From Asaia bogorensis (GTDB taxonomy: Bacteria; Pseudomonadota; Alphaproteobacteria; Acetobacterales; Acetobacteraceae), in contig CAMBRC010000001.1 of the NCBI GenBank assembly GCA_945869965.1, forward strand, positions 1 through 64,000: 64,000 nt of DNA, given 5' to 3'. Position numbers and translations under genes: made by a program. Below the pieces are notes generated by a model. That model was not told the origin of the DNA. It made no database searches and saw only the letters and a list, made by a program, of their open reading frames with translations. How positions within the stretch are numbered: the first letter of the stretch is position 1; each line of letters opens with the position of its first letter. Below are positions 27,312 through 38,881 of the stretch, one piece after another.

Positions 27312-29357
27312 ATGGAGGACGGCAGGCTCGGCAAGTACGTGATCTCGGGCATCCTGGGCAAGGGTGCCATGGGAACCGTCTATGATGCCCACGATCCCAT
27401 CATCGACCGGCGTGTGGCGATCAAGACGCTTACCCTGCCGGATGCCGGCGACACCGAGACGCAGGAAGAGCTGGCCCGCTTCAAGCGCGAGGCCCAGGCC
27501 GCCGGGCGCCTCACCCACCCCAACATCGTCGGCGTCTTCGACTATGGCGAGACCGCGAAGCTCGCCTACATCGTCATGGAGTTCGTCGACGGCCCCTCGC
27601 TGAAATCACTACTCGACAAGAATGAGCGCTTCCCGACCGGCGAGACGGTGCGGATCATGGAGGCGTTGCTCGCCGGACTGCAATTCAGTCACGAACGCGG
27701 CGTGGTTCATCGCGACATCAAGCCCGCCAATGTCATGCTCACCCGTGACGGCCAGGTGAAGATCGCCGATTTCGGCATCGCCCGGATCGAGAGCAGCAGC
27801 ATGACCCAGGCGGGCACCATCATGGGCACGCCCGCCTACATGTCGCCCGAGCAATTCATGGGCCAGACGGTCGACGCGCGCACCGACATCTATTCGTCCG
27901 GCGTGTTGCTGTACCAGATGCTGACCGGCGAGCGCCCATTCGAGGGCAGCATGACGGCGATCATGCACAAGGTGTTGAACGTCGCCCCGCCCAACCCGTC
28001 GGAGCTCTCGGTGACCGCGCCGCAGACGCTGGACGGCGTGGTCGCGCGCGCGATGGCCAAACGTCCCGAGCAGCGTTACGCCAATGCCGCCGAGTTCGCC
28101 CAAGCCCTGCGCGCCGCCGCCCAAGGCCAAGCCGTCGCCACACCCGCCGACGACGCTGACGCGACGATGGTCGCCCCGCCACCCACGGCACCTTCTGCCC
28201 CCCGACCTGTCACCCCGCCGCAAATCGCGCCGGCCAGCCGCAGTCTCGTACCCCTGCTCGCCGGTGTCGCGGCCTTGGTGCTGGCGGCTGGTGGCGGCGG
28301 CTGGTACTGGTTCGCTGGCCGCACTCCGGATCCGATTGTGACGACCGCCGTCACGCCAGCGCCGACTCCGATCCCGCTGCCCGCCACACCGGAACCACCA
28401 ACTTCCGCCTCGATCGCAACGCCAGCCCCCACGCCACCGCTGGTCGCGCCACCACCGGCCGCTGTCATGCCTCCGACCGCCTCCGTCGTCACGCCAACGC
28501 CCGTCATTCCAACGCCCGTCATTCCAACGCCCGTCATTCCAACGCCCGTCACGCCAACGCCCATCACGCCAACACCCGCCACCGCAACGGCGCAGCCTCC
28601 TTCACCAGTGCAGCTCCGTACCGCGCTGCGTGCCGCGCTGGCCGATGTGCCCTGTAGCCTGATTTCCGGCCAAGTCAGCGAGGCCGGCAATGTGACCCTT
28701 GAGGGGCTGATCAAGAGCGACAACGAGCCGATGCTGCGCGATCTCGTCACCAGGATCGCCGATCGCGCGCGCGTCGACTGGCGAATCGTGGCCTTCAAGG
28801 GCGATTACTGTGAAACGCTCAATGTCATCCGCCCGGTTGCGCCACCATTCGGCAGCATTGGACCCGATGTACAACTGACCCTCAAGGGTGGGCAACTCAA
28901 GCTGCGCGATTACGACAACATGGTGCCGCGTCTCGTCATGCCGTATGCTGGGTTTGCCCAGATTTCCTACTTCAGTAGTGACAGCACGATGGCGCATCTC
29001 TACCCCAGCGCGCTAGCGCGACAGCTCGACATAACGCCGCCGGGCGGACGACTTCAGCCGAACAAGATCGGCGCCACGGATGCCCGCAAGTTCCCGGCTG
29101 GCGCCATCGTCGATGTCGGCGATCCCAAGTCGTGCAATTGCAAACCCGAGGAAGCCGGTTGGCAGGTCGGCCCGCCAATCGGCGTGGACATGATGGTCGT
29201 GATAACCTCGACCGAGCCTCTCTTCGCAACGCTACGGCACGGAGAAGAATCGCCGGCCGATTTTCTGCGTGACCTTCAGGCGGCCCTGGCGGATGCTGAT
29301 CGGCGCGGCGTGCGGGTCAACGCCCGCGCCATCCCGGTCGAGATCCTCGCCCGCTGA
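27312..29357 (+). CDS. Transmembrane serine/threonine protein kinase with DUF4384-like sensor
   Basis: 681 residues from ATG 27312, preceded by GGAAGGGA. The PknB-type kinase domain (about 9-270) is complete: glycine loop GKGAMGTVY, VAIK with Lys38, HRDIKPAN with Asp135, DFG with Asp153, and GTPAYMSPEQ in the activation segment. A transmembrane helix spans about 311-335 (LVPLLAGVAALVLAAGGGG). A Pro/Thr-rich spacer (about 340-435) contains PTPVI repeats. The outer domain (about 440-681) resembles DUF4384 (LRDYDNMVPRLVMPYAGFAQISYFSSD). DUF4384 occurs in other bacterial kinases and with CHAT or caspase-like proteins. The gene follows the CHAT gene by 53 nt, so the CHAT protein or the exoprotein may be a partner or substrate. 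Confidence 0.93.
   Translation: MEDGRLGKYVISGILGKGAMGTVYDAHDPIIDRRVAIKTLTLPDAGDTETQEELARFKREAQAAGRLTHPNIVGVFDYGETAKLAYIVMEFVDGPSLKSLLDKNERFPTGETVRIMEALLAGLQFSHERGVVHRDIKPANVMLTRDGQVKIADFGIARIESSSMTQAGTIMGTPAYMSPEQFMGQTVDARTDIYSSGVLLYQMLTGERPFEGSMTAIMHKVLNVAPPNPSELSVTAPQTLDGVVARAMAKRPEQRYANAAEFAQALRAAAQGQAVATPADDADATMVAPPPTAPSAPRPVTPPQIAPASRSLVPLLAGVAALVLAAGGGGWYWFAGRTPDPIVTTAVTPAPTPIPLPATPEPPTSASIATPAPTPPLVAPPPAAVMPPTASVVTPTPVIPTPVIPTPVIPTPVTPTPITPTPATATAQPPSPVQLRTALRAALADVPCSLISGQVSEAGNVTLEGLIKSDNEPMLRDLVTRIADRARVDWRIVAFKGDYCETLNVIRPVAPPFGSIGPDVQLTLKGGQLKLRDYDNMVPRLVMPYAGFAQISYFSSDSTMAHLYPSALARQLDITPPGGRLQPNKIGATDARKFPAGAIVDVGDPKSCNCKPEEAGWQVGPPIGVDMMVVITSTEPLFATLRHGEESPADFLRDLQAALADADRRGVRVNARAIPVEILAR
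28494..28583 (+). repeat. 15-bp tandem repeat in the kinase linker
   Basis: Six units of 15 bp from 28494. The first three are identical (CCAACGCCCGTCATT) and the last three have one to a few changes. They encode Pro-Thr-Pro-Val-Ile repeats in the extracytoplasmic spacer. Fifteen is a multiple of three, so copy-number changes would alter linker length without breaking the frame. Confidence 0.92.
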
Positions 29358-30487
29358 ACCCGGCCGCCGTCACGCCGCCGCGGCCGGCGCAGCACTGCAC
29401 CGGCCGACGGCAGCGATGTGATGCAGGCATCTCGCAGCCAGCCATTCGGCATTCCCAACAGAAACGATGCCTGCCAGCGATCCATCACCCCCACCGCCAC
29501 GCCCAGCGACGCCGCGCTGAATATCCGCGGGTCCGGGGTGTGCATCAGATAGGCCTGCATCTCGTTGACCATCAGCTCTTCCGCGAGAGGGTCATAGTCC
29601 TGCGCCGCCAGAAAGCGCCGGAACACCTCCCGCCCCGTCTCATCGAGCCCTTCGCGCCAGAACTGACGCGCGTAACCGGCGTAGCCCGGATTGCTGAAAT
29701 ACTCGGCGTGCGACAACTCGTGGCGCAGGATCGCCGCCCGCATCCCCGCATCCACCCCGGCGCCTGCTCCCACGCGCGGGATCGAGATGAGCGCGCCGCG
29801 CGCATCTGGCACCAGCATGCCCGCCTGACGCAACAAATCGCGCAGCCATTCTTCCTGCGGCCGCAGCCGCAGCCCGTCGCGATCGGCAAGCGTGAAGAAG
29901 TGCCGCAAGTCAGCGGCAGCATAGTCGTGACCGAGATAATAGGTCTCCATGTTGCTGCCGGAGGCTGAAATTGCCGCATCCAACTCGGCATCGCCGAGCA
30001 CCCGCTCGCGTGGCAGTCCGGTCTTCTCGACCAGAGCAGCGACACGGTTGAGCATCAGCCCCTGTTCCAGCAGCGAGGGGAAATCCAGCACCAACACGCG
30101 CCGGTTATGCGCAAATCGGAAGACGGTGATCCCCTCAGCTTCGTTGGCCAGGATTTCCGCCTCGTCGGCCAGGCGTACCGTGATCGCCGGTGCCGTAGCT
30201 GGCGACGGTGTCACCGGACCTTGAACGACCGGGGCTTGCGTCGTCGGCCCGACATAAAGGTCGGGCGGCGCCCCATTATCCCGCATCGCGAACCAACCGG
30301 CGATGCCAATGACGATCATGCACGCGAGCGCAATCAGCCGAAAGATCGCCGGAATTCCACCCCCGGCAGGGATCAGCGGCCGGTCGGCCGGCCGTCCATA
30401 GCTGCGCTTACGCGGCAGCCGGACCGTTGCCTCGGAGTCTATGGCCTCATCGACCGGCGGCTTGCCGTCCGCACCGCGTTCGGTCAT
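29276..30487 (-). CDS. Membrane-anchored HExxH protein, putative metallopeptidase
   Basis: 403 residues. The cytoplasmic N-terminus is followed by one transmembrane segment (about 48-67, FRLIALACMIVIGIAGWFAM) and an extracytoplasmic domain. H256-E-L-S-H260 is a zincin HExxH motif, and E309 in NEMQAYLMHT is a candidate third ligand. Tyr and Phe residues follow (AEYFSNPGYAGYARQFW). I do not recognise a named family. The last 27 codons overlap the 3' end of the kinase gene in the opposite direction by 82 nt, and that tail is arginine-rich and probably unstructured. It lies 36 nt downstream of an OmpA-family gene, so the two probably form an operon. Confidence 0.7.
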   Translation of the reverse strand: MTERGADGKPPVDEAIDSEATVRLPRKRSYGRPADRPLIPAGGGIPAIFRLIALACMIVIGIAGWFAMRDNGAPPDLYVGPTTQAPVVQGPVTPSPATAPAITVRLADEAEILANEAEGITVFRFAHNRRVLVLDFPSLLEQGLMLNRVAALVEKTGLPRERVLGDAELDAAISASGSNMETYYLGHDYAAADLRHFFTLADRDGLRLRPQEEWLRDLLRQAGMLVPDARGALISIPRVGAGAGVDAGMRAAILRHELSHAEYFSNPGYAGYARQFWREGLDETGREVFRRFLAAQDYDPLAEELMVNEMQAYLMHTPDPRIFSAASLGVAVGVMDRWQASFLLGMPNGWLRDACITSLPSAGAVLRRPRRRDGGRVQRARISTGMARALTRTPRRSASARAA

Positions 30488-30523
30488 CGCGAACGGCCTT
30501 CTAGTGCCGCGGTGCAGCCGGCA

Positions 30524-31165
30524 TCAGGCGCCGATATTGACCACCTGAACCCGGCGATTGCGCGAGTCCGGCGTTTGGTCGGGCGTCTGGACTTTCAGCG
30601 CTTCCTGGCCACGCCCCACCGGCTCCAGCCGAGCACCCGCCACGCCGAACTTGCCCTGCAGATACTCCGCCACCTTGGCGGCGCGAACCTGCGACAATGT
30701 CATGTTGACGGCGCGGGAGCCTGTGGTGTCGGTATGACCTTCGATGCGGAAGCGGAAGGCAGACAGCGCCTCGCTACTCAGCGCCTGGCCCAACTGGTCG
30801 AGCGTGCGCATCGCCTCGGGCGTCAGTTCCGCCGAACCGGACTGGAACTGCACCGTCAGGTCGATCGACGGCGCGGCGGCCTGCGGTGCTTGCGCAGCAC
30901 TGGCCGGCGGCAGCGCCGGGGCCACGGCCACGGTGCCCGCAGTCGCCGCACGGGGCGCCGCAGGCGGGGTTGCCGGGGTCACCGCCATTGGCACCGAACC
31001 GCCGGGAGCTGCCGGGCGAATGCCACGGACCCCAGTCTGCAGCGCGCCAGTCGGGCGCAATGCCTGGATGATCTGGTCGGCCGATGGCGAACCTTGGGCG
31101 GTCGCATCAACGGCTAAAAACAGCACCGGCACGGCAAAGATCGAGGCCAGAAGAAGAGTGCGCAT
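30524..31165 (-). CDS. OmpA-family peptidoglycan-binding protein
   Basis: 213 residues from ATG 31165, with the Shine-Dalgarno GGAGG. It has a signal peptide (MRTLLLASIFAVPVLFLAVDATAQ) and an Ala/Pro-rich linker to about residue 95. The C-terminal OmpA-like domain contains IDLTVQFQSGSAELTPEAM, then RIEGHTDTTGS and SQVRAAKVAEYL, ending NRRVQVV. The conserved Asp and Arg that bind diaminopimelate of peptidoglycan are present (HTDTTGS and NRRV). There is no beta-barrel domain, so it is a soluble periplasmic protein of the OmpA_C type. The frame extends upstream to 31405 without similarity. Confidence 0.88.
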   Translation of the reverse strand: MRTLLLASIFAVPVLFLAVDATAQGSPSADQIIQALRPTGALQTGVRGIRPAAPGGSVPMAVTPATPPAAPRAATAGTVAVAPALPPASAAQAPQAAAPSIDLTVQFQSGSAELTPEAMRTLDQLGQALSSEALSAFRFRIEGHTDTTGSRAVNMTLSQVRAAKVAEYLQGKFGVAGARLEPVGRGQEALKVQTPDQTPDSRNRRVQVVNIGA

Positions 31166-31314
31166 GGTGTCACGTCCTCCGGGACAGAATTGAGCTAGGT
31201 TTATCACACAGTGGTCTTCGATAACAGCATCTGACAGCACCCCGCGCACCCCCACCGGCATCAACTTTGCCTCAACTCGCAGCCCGCCAAACTGCGCGGA
31301 CGTGTCGGCGGGTC

Positions 31315-31342
31315 TTGCCCGGGCCAGGACGGACCCGGGCAA
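31315..31342 (-). terminator. Hairpin after katG
   Basis: TTGCCCGGG (31315-31323) pairs perfectly with CCCGGGCAA (31334-31342) around a 10-nt loop, 20 nt downstream of the katG stop. No clear T-run follows, so it may be a weak or Rho-assisted terminator. Confidence 0.55.
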
Positions 31343-31362
31343 AGCCCCACTCGAAGGTGCGA

Positions 31363-33606
<2,244 letters not shown>

Positions 33607-33833
33607 TTATCCGCGCAGTCCGCCATCGGGACAACGCACGGGCACCGGCGGCTTGCCGGCTACAGATGGTCTGCGACCGTTCGGCGGTCAAGCACGGTCG
33701 CCCATCTCTTGGGAATTGGGGCTGCCTTGGGCCGCCCCCCCCCTCTCCGCAGCGCCATTTATGGCCCGAAGCAGACCGCATTCCAATGACTAGTTTTGCC
33801 GGTTGCTGTCGAGTCAGCGAAGCACAAAACCGC

Positions 33834-34856
33834 CTAATCCGTCGGAGCATCCGAACCCAGGTGGAACAGGCAGTCGCCGCGCGCCGCCCGCCCCGGCACG
33901 CGCTTGCACAACACGAAGCCGTCTCGCGCAAATCGGAAATCCACGGCCGCGGCCCACGGCGTTTCGGGAAAATGGATCCGTCCTGCCAGTTGTCCGCTTT
34001 TCACCTCTTGGCCGAGTTCCACCAGCGGTTCGAACACGCCACTATCCGGCGCATAGACGAAATACTCCGGTCCACCGACGTCGAGAAACCGCGTCTCGTC
34101 GCCCTTGATCCGCATCTTCTTGGGCAGGATGCCCATATGCACCAGCACATTGCGCAGCCCACGCTCCACGATCGCCAGTGCTGCCGGCGTCACCTGGCCG
34201 GACCCGCCAAGCTCTGTCCCCAGCGACAGCTTGCCAGCCCGCTCCACCCCACCCATCAGCGTACTGTCCGTCCCAGTCCCATTGCCACCGCCCGACATGT
34301 AAGCAAGCGGCGACCCGAACGCCTTCAGCAGCGCCAGGTGCTGGGCATGGCGCTTGGGGTCGGCGCTCTTCTTGATCAGCGCACACGGCACATACATCAG
34401 CGACGACCCGCCGGAATGCAGGTCACACACCACATCGGCCATCGGGATCAGCACATGCTCGATGAAGAAGGCGATCTGCTGCGTCACCGTCCCGTCGGGG
34501 TTGCCGGGGAAAGTGCGGTTCAAATTGCCCTCGTCGATCGGCGAGGTCCGGGTGCCCGCCATCGCCGCCGGGAAATTCGCCATCGGCAACAGGATCACCC
34601 GCCCCTTGATCATTGCGGGGTCCAGCGACTTTGCGAGGTTGCTCAGCGCCACCTGCCCCTCGTACTCGTCGCCATGGTTGCCCGAGACGAACAGCGCCGT
34701 CGGCCCATCGCCGTTCTTGATCACCACGATCGGGATCGGGATGAACCCGTAGGCAGAGCGATGGACGGAGTGAAACAGCCGGATAAAGCTAGTCTGCCGT
34801 CCCTCCGCGTTGAAATCAACCTCGGGGATCAGGCGTGAACGGGCGGCTTCGGACAT
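33834..34856 (-). CDS. Succinylglutamate desuccinylase / aspartoacylase-family deacylase (DoeB-like)
   Basis: 340 residues from ATG 34856. This is a zinc-dependent M14-like amidohydrolase: His61 and Glu64 in GNHGDEYEG and His147 in CDLHSGGSS form the metal site. Upstream motifs (RSAYGFIPIPI, VIKNGDGPTAL) resemble the N-acetyl-diaminobutyrate deacetylase (DoeB) subgroup. It would remove an acyl group from an N-acyl amino acid. It lies on the same strand as, and 189 nt beyond, the oligopeptide ABC operon, so it may process an imported acylated amino acid. The exact substrate is not known. Confidence 0.82.
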   Translation of the reverse strand: MSEAARSRLIPEVDFNAEGRQTSFIRLFHSVHRSAYGFIPIPIVVIKNGDGPTALFVSGNHGDEYEGQVALSNLAKSLDPAMIKGRVILLPMANFPAAMAGTRTSPIDEGNLNRTFPGNPDGTVTQQIAFFIEHVLIPMADVVCDLHSGGSSLMYVPCALIKKSADPKRHAQHLALLKAFGSPLAYMSGGGNGTGTDSTLMGGVERAGKLSLGTELGGSGQVTPAALAIVERGLRNVLVHMGILPKKMRIKGDETRFLDVGGPEYFVYAPDSGVFEPLVELGQEVKSGQLAGRIHFPETPWAAAVDFRFARDGFVLCKRVPGRAARGDCLFHLGSDAPTD

Positions 34857-34926
34857 TTTGGGCTCCCTATGGGCAGTCGGCTTAAGCCTCAGGCAGCGGC
34901 GTGCGCAGCACGCTTTCGCGTGACGG

Positions 34927-35035
34927 GCCGACGGCCCCTTGACCCCATTCATCTAGACCGGTGGTCGTGTCGCTTCCGGGTGCAAGATCATGGGATCAAA
35001 GGGCCCCCGGCCCTTTGCCGCCGGAGGCTTGCTTG
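34927..35035. repeat. GC-rich intergenic inverted-repeat region
   Basis: The gap between the ABC operon and the deacylase gene contains GGGCCGACGGCCCCTTGACCCC, best seen as GGGCC/GGCCC arms, then GGGATCAAAGGGCC, then CCCGGCCCTTTG. The motifs resemble the hairpin region after phaZ at 6.8 kb and could terminate the ABC operon. Pairing is imperfect. Confidence 0.4.
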
Positions 35036-35045
35036 CCTGACCTCC

Positions 35046-36032
35046 CTAAATTTTCGCTAGCGTCATCAGATGACAAGCCACACCATGCCCCGCCGTGGTG
35101 TCCAGCAGCGGCGGGTTCTGCTCCTTGCAGATCGGCATCACGTGCGGGCAGCGCGTATGGAACCGGCAGCCGGAGGGCGGGTTCAGCGCGCTCGGGATAT
35201 CCCCGGTAATCCGCTGCCGCCGGCCGCGCCCGCGCGCCCGCGGATTCAGTACCGGCACCGCCCCGATCAGCGCCTGGGTATAGGGGTGCTGCGGGTTGGC
35301 ATAGATCGCCTTCTTGTCGGCAATCTCGACCACGCGGCCGAGATACATCACCGCCACCCGGTCCGAGATATGCTTCACCACGCTGAGGTCATGGGCGATG
35401 AACAGGTAGGTCAGCCCCAGTTCCGTCTGCAGATCCTGCAACAGGTTCACGATCTGCGCCTGCACTGACACGTCCAGCGCCGACACTGGCTCGTCGCACA
35501 CCACAAAGCGCGGTCGCAGTATCAGGGCACGGGCAATGCCGACACGCTGGCGCTGCCCGCCGGAGAATTCGTGCGGGAACCGGTCGCGCGCGCGGGCGGG
35601 CAGGCCGACCAGCTTCAGCATCTCGCCCACCAGGCGCCGGCTTTCGGCATCCGGCTTGGCACCGTGGATCAGCAGCGGTTCCATGATGATGTCCTCCACC
35701 ATCATGCGCGGATTGAGCGCGCCGTACGGGTCCTGGAAGACGATCTGCATCGCGCGCCGGTGCGGCCGCATCGCACTGGCCGCCAGCCCCGTGATCTCCT
35801 GGCCATCGAAGTGAATACTGCCGCCAGTCGGCTCAATCAGGCGGATCAACAACCGCCCCAGGGTCGACTTGCCACAGCCGCTTTCGCCGACCAGGCCCAG
35901 CGTCTCGCCCGCATTGATCGTCAGCGACACATCATCCACCGCCCGCAGCGGCGTGACCACACGCCGGAACAGCCCACCGGATCGCACCGGAAAGTGCTTT
36001 GACAGGCCGGCAACCTCCACCAGCACGCTCAT
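35046..36032 (-). CDS. Oligopeptide/dipeptide ABC transporter ATP-binding protein (DppF/OppF type)
   Basis: 328 residues from ATG 36032. It has Walker [10 protein letters not shown] (49-57), Q-loop [15 protein letters not shown] signature [15 protein letters not shown], Walker B FVVCDEP and the switch His in FIAHDL. The C-terminal oligopeptide-transporter extension has the characteristic CRFHTRCP and cysteine-rich end. It is the second of a pair of ATPases for a heterodimeric importer. It overlaps the upstream ATPase gene by four bases (ATGA), which implies translational coupling, and it is the last gene of the operon. Confidence 0.93.
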   Translation of the reverse strand: MSVLVEVAGLSKHFPVRSGGLFRRVVTPLRAVDDVSLTINAGETLGLVGESGCGKSTLGRLLIRLIEPTGGSIHFDGQEITGLAASAMRPHRRAMQIVFQDPYGALNPRMMVEDIIMEPLLIHGAKPDAESRRLVGEMLKLVGLPARARDRFPHEFSGGQRQRVGIARALILRPRFVVCDEPVSALDVSVQAQIVNLLQDLQTELGLTYLFIAHDLSVVKHISDRVAVMYLGRVVEIADKKAIYANPQHPYTQALIGAVPVLNPRARGRGRRQRITGDIPSALNPPSGCRFHTRCPHVMPICKEQNPPLLDTTAGHGVACHLMTLAKI

Positions 36033-37015
36033 GGCGAAACCACAGGGACGAGTTCGCCGGTGCGGATGCAAGCGGCAAAATGCCCCGACGCCTCCTCGAT
36101 CAATGGCGGGATCGCGCTGCGGCACGCCTCAATGCGATAGCGGCAACGCGGCGCGAACCGACACCCGGCCGGCCGTCGCGCCGGCTCGGGCAGCGAGCCC
36201 GGAATGGCGATCAGCCGATCGGTATCCTGGTCCAGCGTCGGCACACAGGACAACAGCCCGCGCGTATAGGGATGACGCGGCCGCTCGAACAGCTCGGCCA
36301 CCGGCGCCTGTTCGACGATCCGTCCGGCATACATCACCAGCACCCGGTCCGCGGTCTCGGCGATCACCCCCATGTTATGGGTGATCACGATGATCGCCAT
36401 GCCAAGCTCGTCACGCAGATCCATCAACAGGTCCAGCACTTGTGCCTGAATAGTGACATCCAGCGCCGTGGTCGGCTCATCAGCGATCAACAGCTTCGGG
36501 TTGCACGCCAGCGCCATCGCGATCATCACCCGCTGGCGCTGCCCACCCGAAAGCTGATGCGGATAATCAGTCATGCGCTGCGTCGCGGACGGAATGCCAA
36601 CCTTGTCCAACATCGAAACCGCGCGGGCGTACTGCTCACGCGCGCTCAGCCGCTCATGCGCCCGCAGCGTCTCCATCATCTGTTCGCCGATGGTGAAGAC
36701 CGGGTTCAGCGAGGTCATCGGCTCCTGGAACACCATCGAAATCCCCGAGCCGCGGATGCCCTCCATCCGCCGCTCCGGCATCGTCGTCAGTTCCTCGCCG
36801 CCAAACCGGATCGAGCCCCCCGCGATGCGCGCCGGCGGCTGCGGCAACAGCCCCATGATGGTCAGCGCGGTGACACTCTTGCCGCTGCCGGACTCGCCGA
36901 CAATGCCGAGGATTTCACCCTCGTCGAGGTCAAAGCTGACATCCTCGACGGCGGTCACCTCCCCGCGCTCCGTCTGGAACGCGGTGGTGAGGTTTCGAAC
37001 TTCAAGCAAACTCAT
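36029..37015 (-). CDS. Oligopeptide/dipeptide ABC transporter ATP-binding protein (DppD/OppD type)
   Basis: 328 residues from ATG 37015; the open frame continues upstream as a shadow of the permease gene. It has Walker [10 protein letters not shown] (about 42-50), Q-loop [12 protein letters not shown], signature [15 protein letters not shown], Walker B LLIADEP and switch His in VITHN. The C-terminal region has the oligopeptide-type signature ([22 protein letters not shown]). It pairs with the DppF-type protein encoded next. Four-base overlaps (ATGA) join it to the genes on both sides. Confidence 0.93.
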   Translation of the reverse strand: MSLLEVRNLTTAFQTERGEVTAVEDVSFDLDEGEILGIVGESGSGKSVTALTIMGLLPQPPARIAGGSIRFGGEELTTMPERRMEGIRGSGISMVFQEPMTSLNPVFTIGEQMMETLRAHERLSAREQYARAVSMLDKVGIPSATQRMTDYPHQLSGGQRQRVMIAMALACNPKLLIADEPTTALDVTIQAQVLDLLMDLRDELGMAIIVITHNMGVIAETADRVLVMYAGRIVEQAPVAELFERPRHPYTRGLLSCVPTLDQDTDRLIAIPGSLPEPARRPAGCRFAPRCRYRIEACRSAIPPLIEEASGHFAACIRTGELVPVVSP

Positions 37016-37941
37016 TGCTGGATCCTGAGCCTCGGGTCGAGCACATCCCGCAGCCCGTCGCCGAGCAGGTTCAGTCCCATGACAGTGATCATCAACGCGA
37101 TGCCGGGGATGGTGATGATCCACGGCGCTTCCACCAGGTACTGCCGCCCCTCGGCCATGATGTTGCCCCAGGTCGGCGTCGGCGGCACCGCCCCCAACCC
37201 GAGGAAGGACAACGTCGCCTCCGACAGCACCGCATACGCAAACAGGAACGAGAGCTGCACGATCAACGGCGCCATCGCATTCGGCAGAATGTGGCGCCGC
37301 AGGATGCGCCAATGCCCGGCGCCTGCCGCCACCGCCGCCTGCACATACTCCATCTCGCGCAACACGATCACGCTGGCCCGCACGATGCGCGCGGTGCGCG
37401 GGATATAGACGATCGACAGTGCCAGAATCGCATTGAACGTCGACGGCCCCAGCACGGCGGTGATCGCGATCGCCAACAGGATCGCCGGAAACGCCATCAA
37501 CGCATCGTTCACCCGCATCAGCGCGTTGTCGATGCGCCGGAAATACCCCGCACTGGCGCCGATCAAGGTGCCGAACACCGCATTCAGCGCCACCACCGAG
37601 AAGCCGATATACAGCGAGAGCTGCGCGCCCCACACCACCCGCGACCACAGCGAACGGCCGAAATTATCGGTGCCGAACAGATACCCGTCCACACCCGGCG
37701 CCCGAAACTTGAACCGCATCGCCAGTTTCGTCGGGTCCAGCGGCGCGATCACCTGCGCCAGCAACCCGGCCACCAGGATGATCGAGCACAGCCCCAGCCC
37801 CATCAGGAACAGCCGATGGCGCAGCAGCCGCCGCACCGTCATCTTCCACGGCGACTGCCGCTCGGCGGCAACCTCGAACTCTTCCTCGAGCGGTGCGTCG
37901 TCCGCCGCGTTCACCTTCGCCACCAGTTCAGGCCCGTTCAT
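37012..37941 (-). CDS. Oligopeptide/dipeptide ABC transporter permease (DppC/OppC type)
   Basis: 309 residues from ATG 37941. It has a cytoplasmic acidic N-terminus, then the N-terminal OppC-type helix (HRLFLMGLGLCSIILVAGLLAQVI) and the periplasmic FGTDNFGRSLWSRVVWGAQLSL motif. The EAA loop, AAVAAGAGHWRILRRHILPN, contacts the ATPases. About six membrane segments are expected. The start overlaps the end of the DppB-type permease gene by 14 nt. It forms the membrane channel with that protein. Confidence 0.93.
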   Translation of the reverse strand: MNGPELVAKVNAADDAPLEEEFEVAAERQSPWKMTVRRLLRHRLFLMGLGLCSIILVAGLLAQVIAPLDPTKLAMRFKFRAPGVDGYLFGTDNFGRSLWSRVVWGAQLSLYIGFSVVALNAVFGTLIGASAGYFRRIDNALMRVNDALMAFPAILLAIAITAVLGPSTFNAILALSIVYIPRTARIVRASVIVLREMEYVQAAVAAGAGHWRILRRHILPNAMAPLIVQLSFLFAYAVLSEATLSFLGLGAVPPTPTWGNIMAEGRQYLVEAPWIITIPGIALMITVMGLNLLGDGLRDVLDPRLRIQQ

Positions 37942-38878
37942 AGCGCACCCGCGGATCAAGAAGGGCATAAGCGATGTCGACCAGGATGTTGACCATCACC
38001 AGAAAAGTCGTCGTCAGCAACAGCCCGCCCTGCACCATCGGATAGTCGCGGTTCAGCACCGCCTGGGTCAGCAACTGCCCCATCCCCGGGATCGAAAAAA
38101 GGCTCTCGGTCACCACCGCGCCGGAGATCGACAGGCTGATGATGATCCCCACCACCGTGGTGATCGGGATCAGCGCATTGGTCAGTGCATGCTTCACCAC
38201 CACCAGCCGCCGCGGCAATCCCTTCGCCCGCGCCGTGCGGATATAGTCCTGGCGCAACACCTCCAGCATGGTCGAGCGGGTGATCCGCGCCAGCAACCCC
38301 ATCTGCAACAACGCCAGCGACAGCGCGGGCATGGTCGAAGTGCGCAGCCAGCCGATCGGGTCCTGCGACAGCGGGATATATCCCCCGGTCGGCAGCCAGC
38401 CCAGATGCACCGCGAACAACAGGATCATCAGCAGCCCAAGAAAGAAGTTCGGCACCGAAATGCCGATCATCGCCAGCACCATGGCGACCTGGTCCACCAC
38501 AGTATTCTGCCGCAACGCCGCCAGGATGCCGCTCACCAGCCCCAGCAACAGCGTCAGCACCAGCGCATACAGCGACAACAGGATCGTCACCGGCAGGCGG
38601 ATCATCGTGACCTGGAACACATCCTGACCCATCAGGATCGAGCGGCCGAGATTGCCCTGGATCAGCCCCGCGTACCATTTGCCCAGCTGGATCAGCAACG
38701 GGTCGTCCAGGCCCAAATCCTTGCGGATCTGCTCAAGCTGTTCTGCCGTCGCCGACAGCCCGCCAATGATGGCCGAGGGGTCGCCCGGGATCAGCCGCAT
38801 CATCCCGAAGGTGATGAGGCTGACGATCAGCAGCACCGGGATTGCCCCCAGGATGCTGCGCAGCGCGACCCCCCACAT
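37928..38878 (-). CDS. Oligopeptide/dipeptide ABC transporter permease (DppB/OppB type)
   Basis: 316 residues. The start ALRSILGAIPVLLIVSLITFGMMRLIPGDP is the signature of OppB-type permeases. Then come LGLDDPLLIQLGKWYAGLIQGNLGRS and the EAA loop RTARAKGLPRRLVVVKHALTNALIP. Six membrane helices are expected. The start is 3 nt after the stop of the substrate-binding protein gene, so translation is probably coupled. Confidence 0.93.
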   Translation of the reverse strand: MWGVALRSILGAIPVLLIVSLITFGMMRLIPGDPSAIIGGLSATAEQLEQIRKDLGLDDPLLIQLGKWYAGLIQGNLGRSILMGQDVFQVTMIRLPVTILLSLYALVLTLLLGLVSGILAALRQNTVVDQVAMVLAMIGISVPNFFLGLLMILLFAVHLGWLPTGGYIPLSQDPIGWLRTSTMPALSLALLQMGLLARITRSTMLEVLRQDYIRTARAKGLPRRLVVVKHALTNALIPITTVVGIIISLSISGAVVTESLFSIPGMGQLLTQAVLNRDYPMVQGGLLLTTTFLVMVNILVDIAYALLDPRVRYERA

Positions 38879-38881
38879 CGT

